Positions 63,045 to 64,000 of a stretch of DNA of 64,000 nucleotides are shown here, piece by piece. The position numbers and the translations under genes were made by a program. The stretch spans positions 3,801,001 through 3,865,000 of the forward strand of contig NC_092571.1 of assembly GCF_037975245.1 (NCBI RefSeq). The letters are read 5' to 3'. The stretch comes from Apostichopus japonicus (Eukaryota > Echinodermata > Holothuroidea > Aspidochirotida > Stichopodidae). The notes under the pieces are model-generated. The model made no database searches. It was not told the origin of the DNA and saw nothing but the letters and a program-made list of their open reading frames with translations. The stretch's first letter is position 1; every line of letters begins with the position of its first letter.

Positions 63045-63441
63045 ATGGCAGCAAAGATTACTACTACTTTAACTGTATCCTCGACTAGACTTTGGAGAAT
63101 TTTCATGCTCGTTTTCCTGAATAGTTACAGTCTAATTGCATCGAATATTACCGTATTGGACAACTGCACACATGTGTGCTACGTACCTACTTCATCATCC
63201 ATTGAACTTCCGTGTGCACTGTCTGATGGAGAGATTGGCAAATGGTTACACAATGGACAACATATAATAAAAAACTTTGTTTATATCAAATATCTATGTA
63301 ATGACACCGTTGAAATTTACGAGAACAACACACTTCATATTAAAAATGTATCACTTTGTCACGAAGGAAACTTTACTTGCAAACGAAATGGAACAAATGG
63401 AACAAATGGAACAGAAATACCATACGTGATACAAGTGGAAG
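63045..63441 (+). CDS. First coding exon of an Ig-domain cell-surface or secreted protein
   Basis: The ATG at 63045 (gcaATGg context) opens 132 codons that end at the donor GAAG|GTAAGT, phase 1. Residues 17-33 are hydrophobic (LWRIFMLVFLNSYSLIA), a likely signal peptide. The rest is one Ig V-like domain: Cys57 (strand B), Trp67 (strand C), LHIKNVSLCHEGNFTC with Cys112 (strand F). It is heavily glycosylatable: sequons at N34, N86, N94, N101, N109, N115, N118, N121, the last three in a short NGT repeat. The gene continues to the right beyond the window. It may belong to the same cluster as the minus-strand Ig exon at 2558-2899. Confidence 0.75.
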
Positions 63442-64000
63442 GTAAGTTGGACGAAAATATATTTTAAGTTTGAGTTACATAACGTTGGTTTCATGATGTG
63501 CGTTTTGCACAAAAGTAATCAAGTTTAAAGTTAGTTGTATGTCAGCTTGAACAGTTACTGAGTATATTAGGAAATTAAGCAAACCATACAGGCAAGACAA
63601 ACGCTACGAAAATTCACTAGTAAAAAATTAAACTCTGAAACTTGTACTTTGAGATTTTGTTTCGCAAAGATTTAAAACACAACCACGTATGCTTTGCATT
63701 TGGTGAGAAATATTAAATATTTCACAACTCTAAAGTCCCTGATATGACAATCTCTGGCTAACTCCATTAAGGGCAGGATATCAATTGAATTCTCAGTTTG
63801 GTGGTTACAGGAAAGAAATTTTAAGAACTGTAATGAACAGTAATAAATATGTAAATACGTTTCCTGTTTGTCTAATGCATAATAGCAAGATTCTTAACAG
63901 TACATGGTGCTTCGGATGTTAGTGGGCTACCAGCCTTGAAGCTATGGAAAGTCGTGCTTTTCAAATTATGATTGTTTGAAAAGAACTGAGCTGTCAGTCA

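Overview
The window reads as a piece of a metazoan nuclear genome: coding exons are short and spread over kilobases, introns begin GT and end AG with matching phases, and there are no bacterial-style operons. AT-rich unique DNA, many poly-G/poly-C runs, long TA tracts, recurring words such as taggcctaacgtta, immunoglobulin-like exons, an expanded-type kinase and abundant DNA transposons point to an invertebrate deuterostome, most likely an echinoderm. That assignment is an inference from general impression and was not checked against any database.

Three gene models are complete, with uninterrupted reading frames and agreeing splice phases. (1) A minus-strand five-exon gene, 25855 down to 21223, encodes a 314-aa protein I cannot name; it has a CxxC and coiled-coil start, a basic middle and an acidic YMSSEESD patch. 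(2) A plus-strand five-exon gene, 29486-36141, encodes a 1047-aa EnSpm/CACTA (Tnp2-type) transposase with two duplicated zinc-finger exons. (3) A plus-strand three-exon gene, 43733-45980, encodes a 384-aa protein kinase with all catalytic motifs. Partial genes are Ig V-like exons near both ends (2558-2899 minus, 63045-63441 plus) and a THAP-like exon at 47806.

Most of the rest is mobile DNA. By position: an inverted duplicate pair (94-828 and 13676-14080), the right copy split by an element at 10661-13675; a TIR element with TTATAA target repeats (4820-5646); a decayed multi-exon gene of a SAM-like family (5997-9299) inside a region edged by TTGGGCAA/TTGCCCAA repeats; a long-TIR element (14418-15191); a hAT transposase tail (16784-19110, minus) cut by a 2.1-kb element that carries Penelope-like reverse transcriptase remains; copies of a small TGTAACGACTT MITE; a hAT-type MITE (37945-38741); an 840-bp tandem duplication (41160-42998); two foldback-type elements of one family (46358-47335 and 55203-59460), the second with inverted arrays of a 63-bp minisatellite; a 222-bp tandem repeat (52583-53330); two tRNA-derived SINEs; and remains of a Polinton/virus-like type B DNA polymerase (59480-61925).

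The most distinctive theme is structural: at least four elements have long inverted arms built from short tandem sub-repeats, a foldback architecture, and several are nested in one another with readable insertion scars. I see no cluster of genes that forms an obvious new multi-protein system. The best candidates for novelty are the foldback family, the 314-aa gene, and the decayed gene held between TTGGGCAA repeats.
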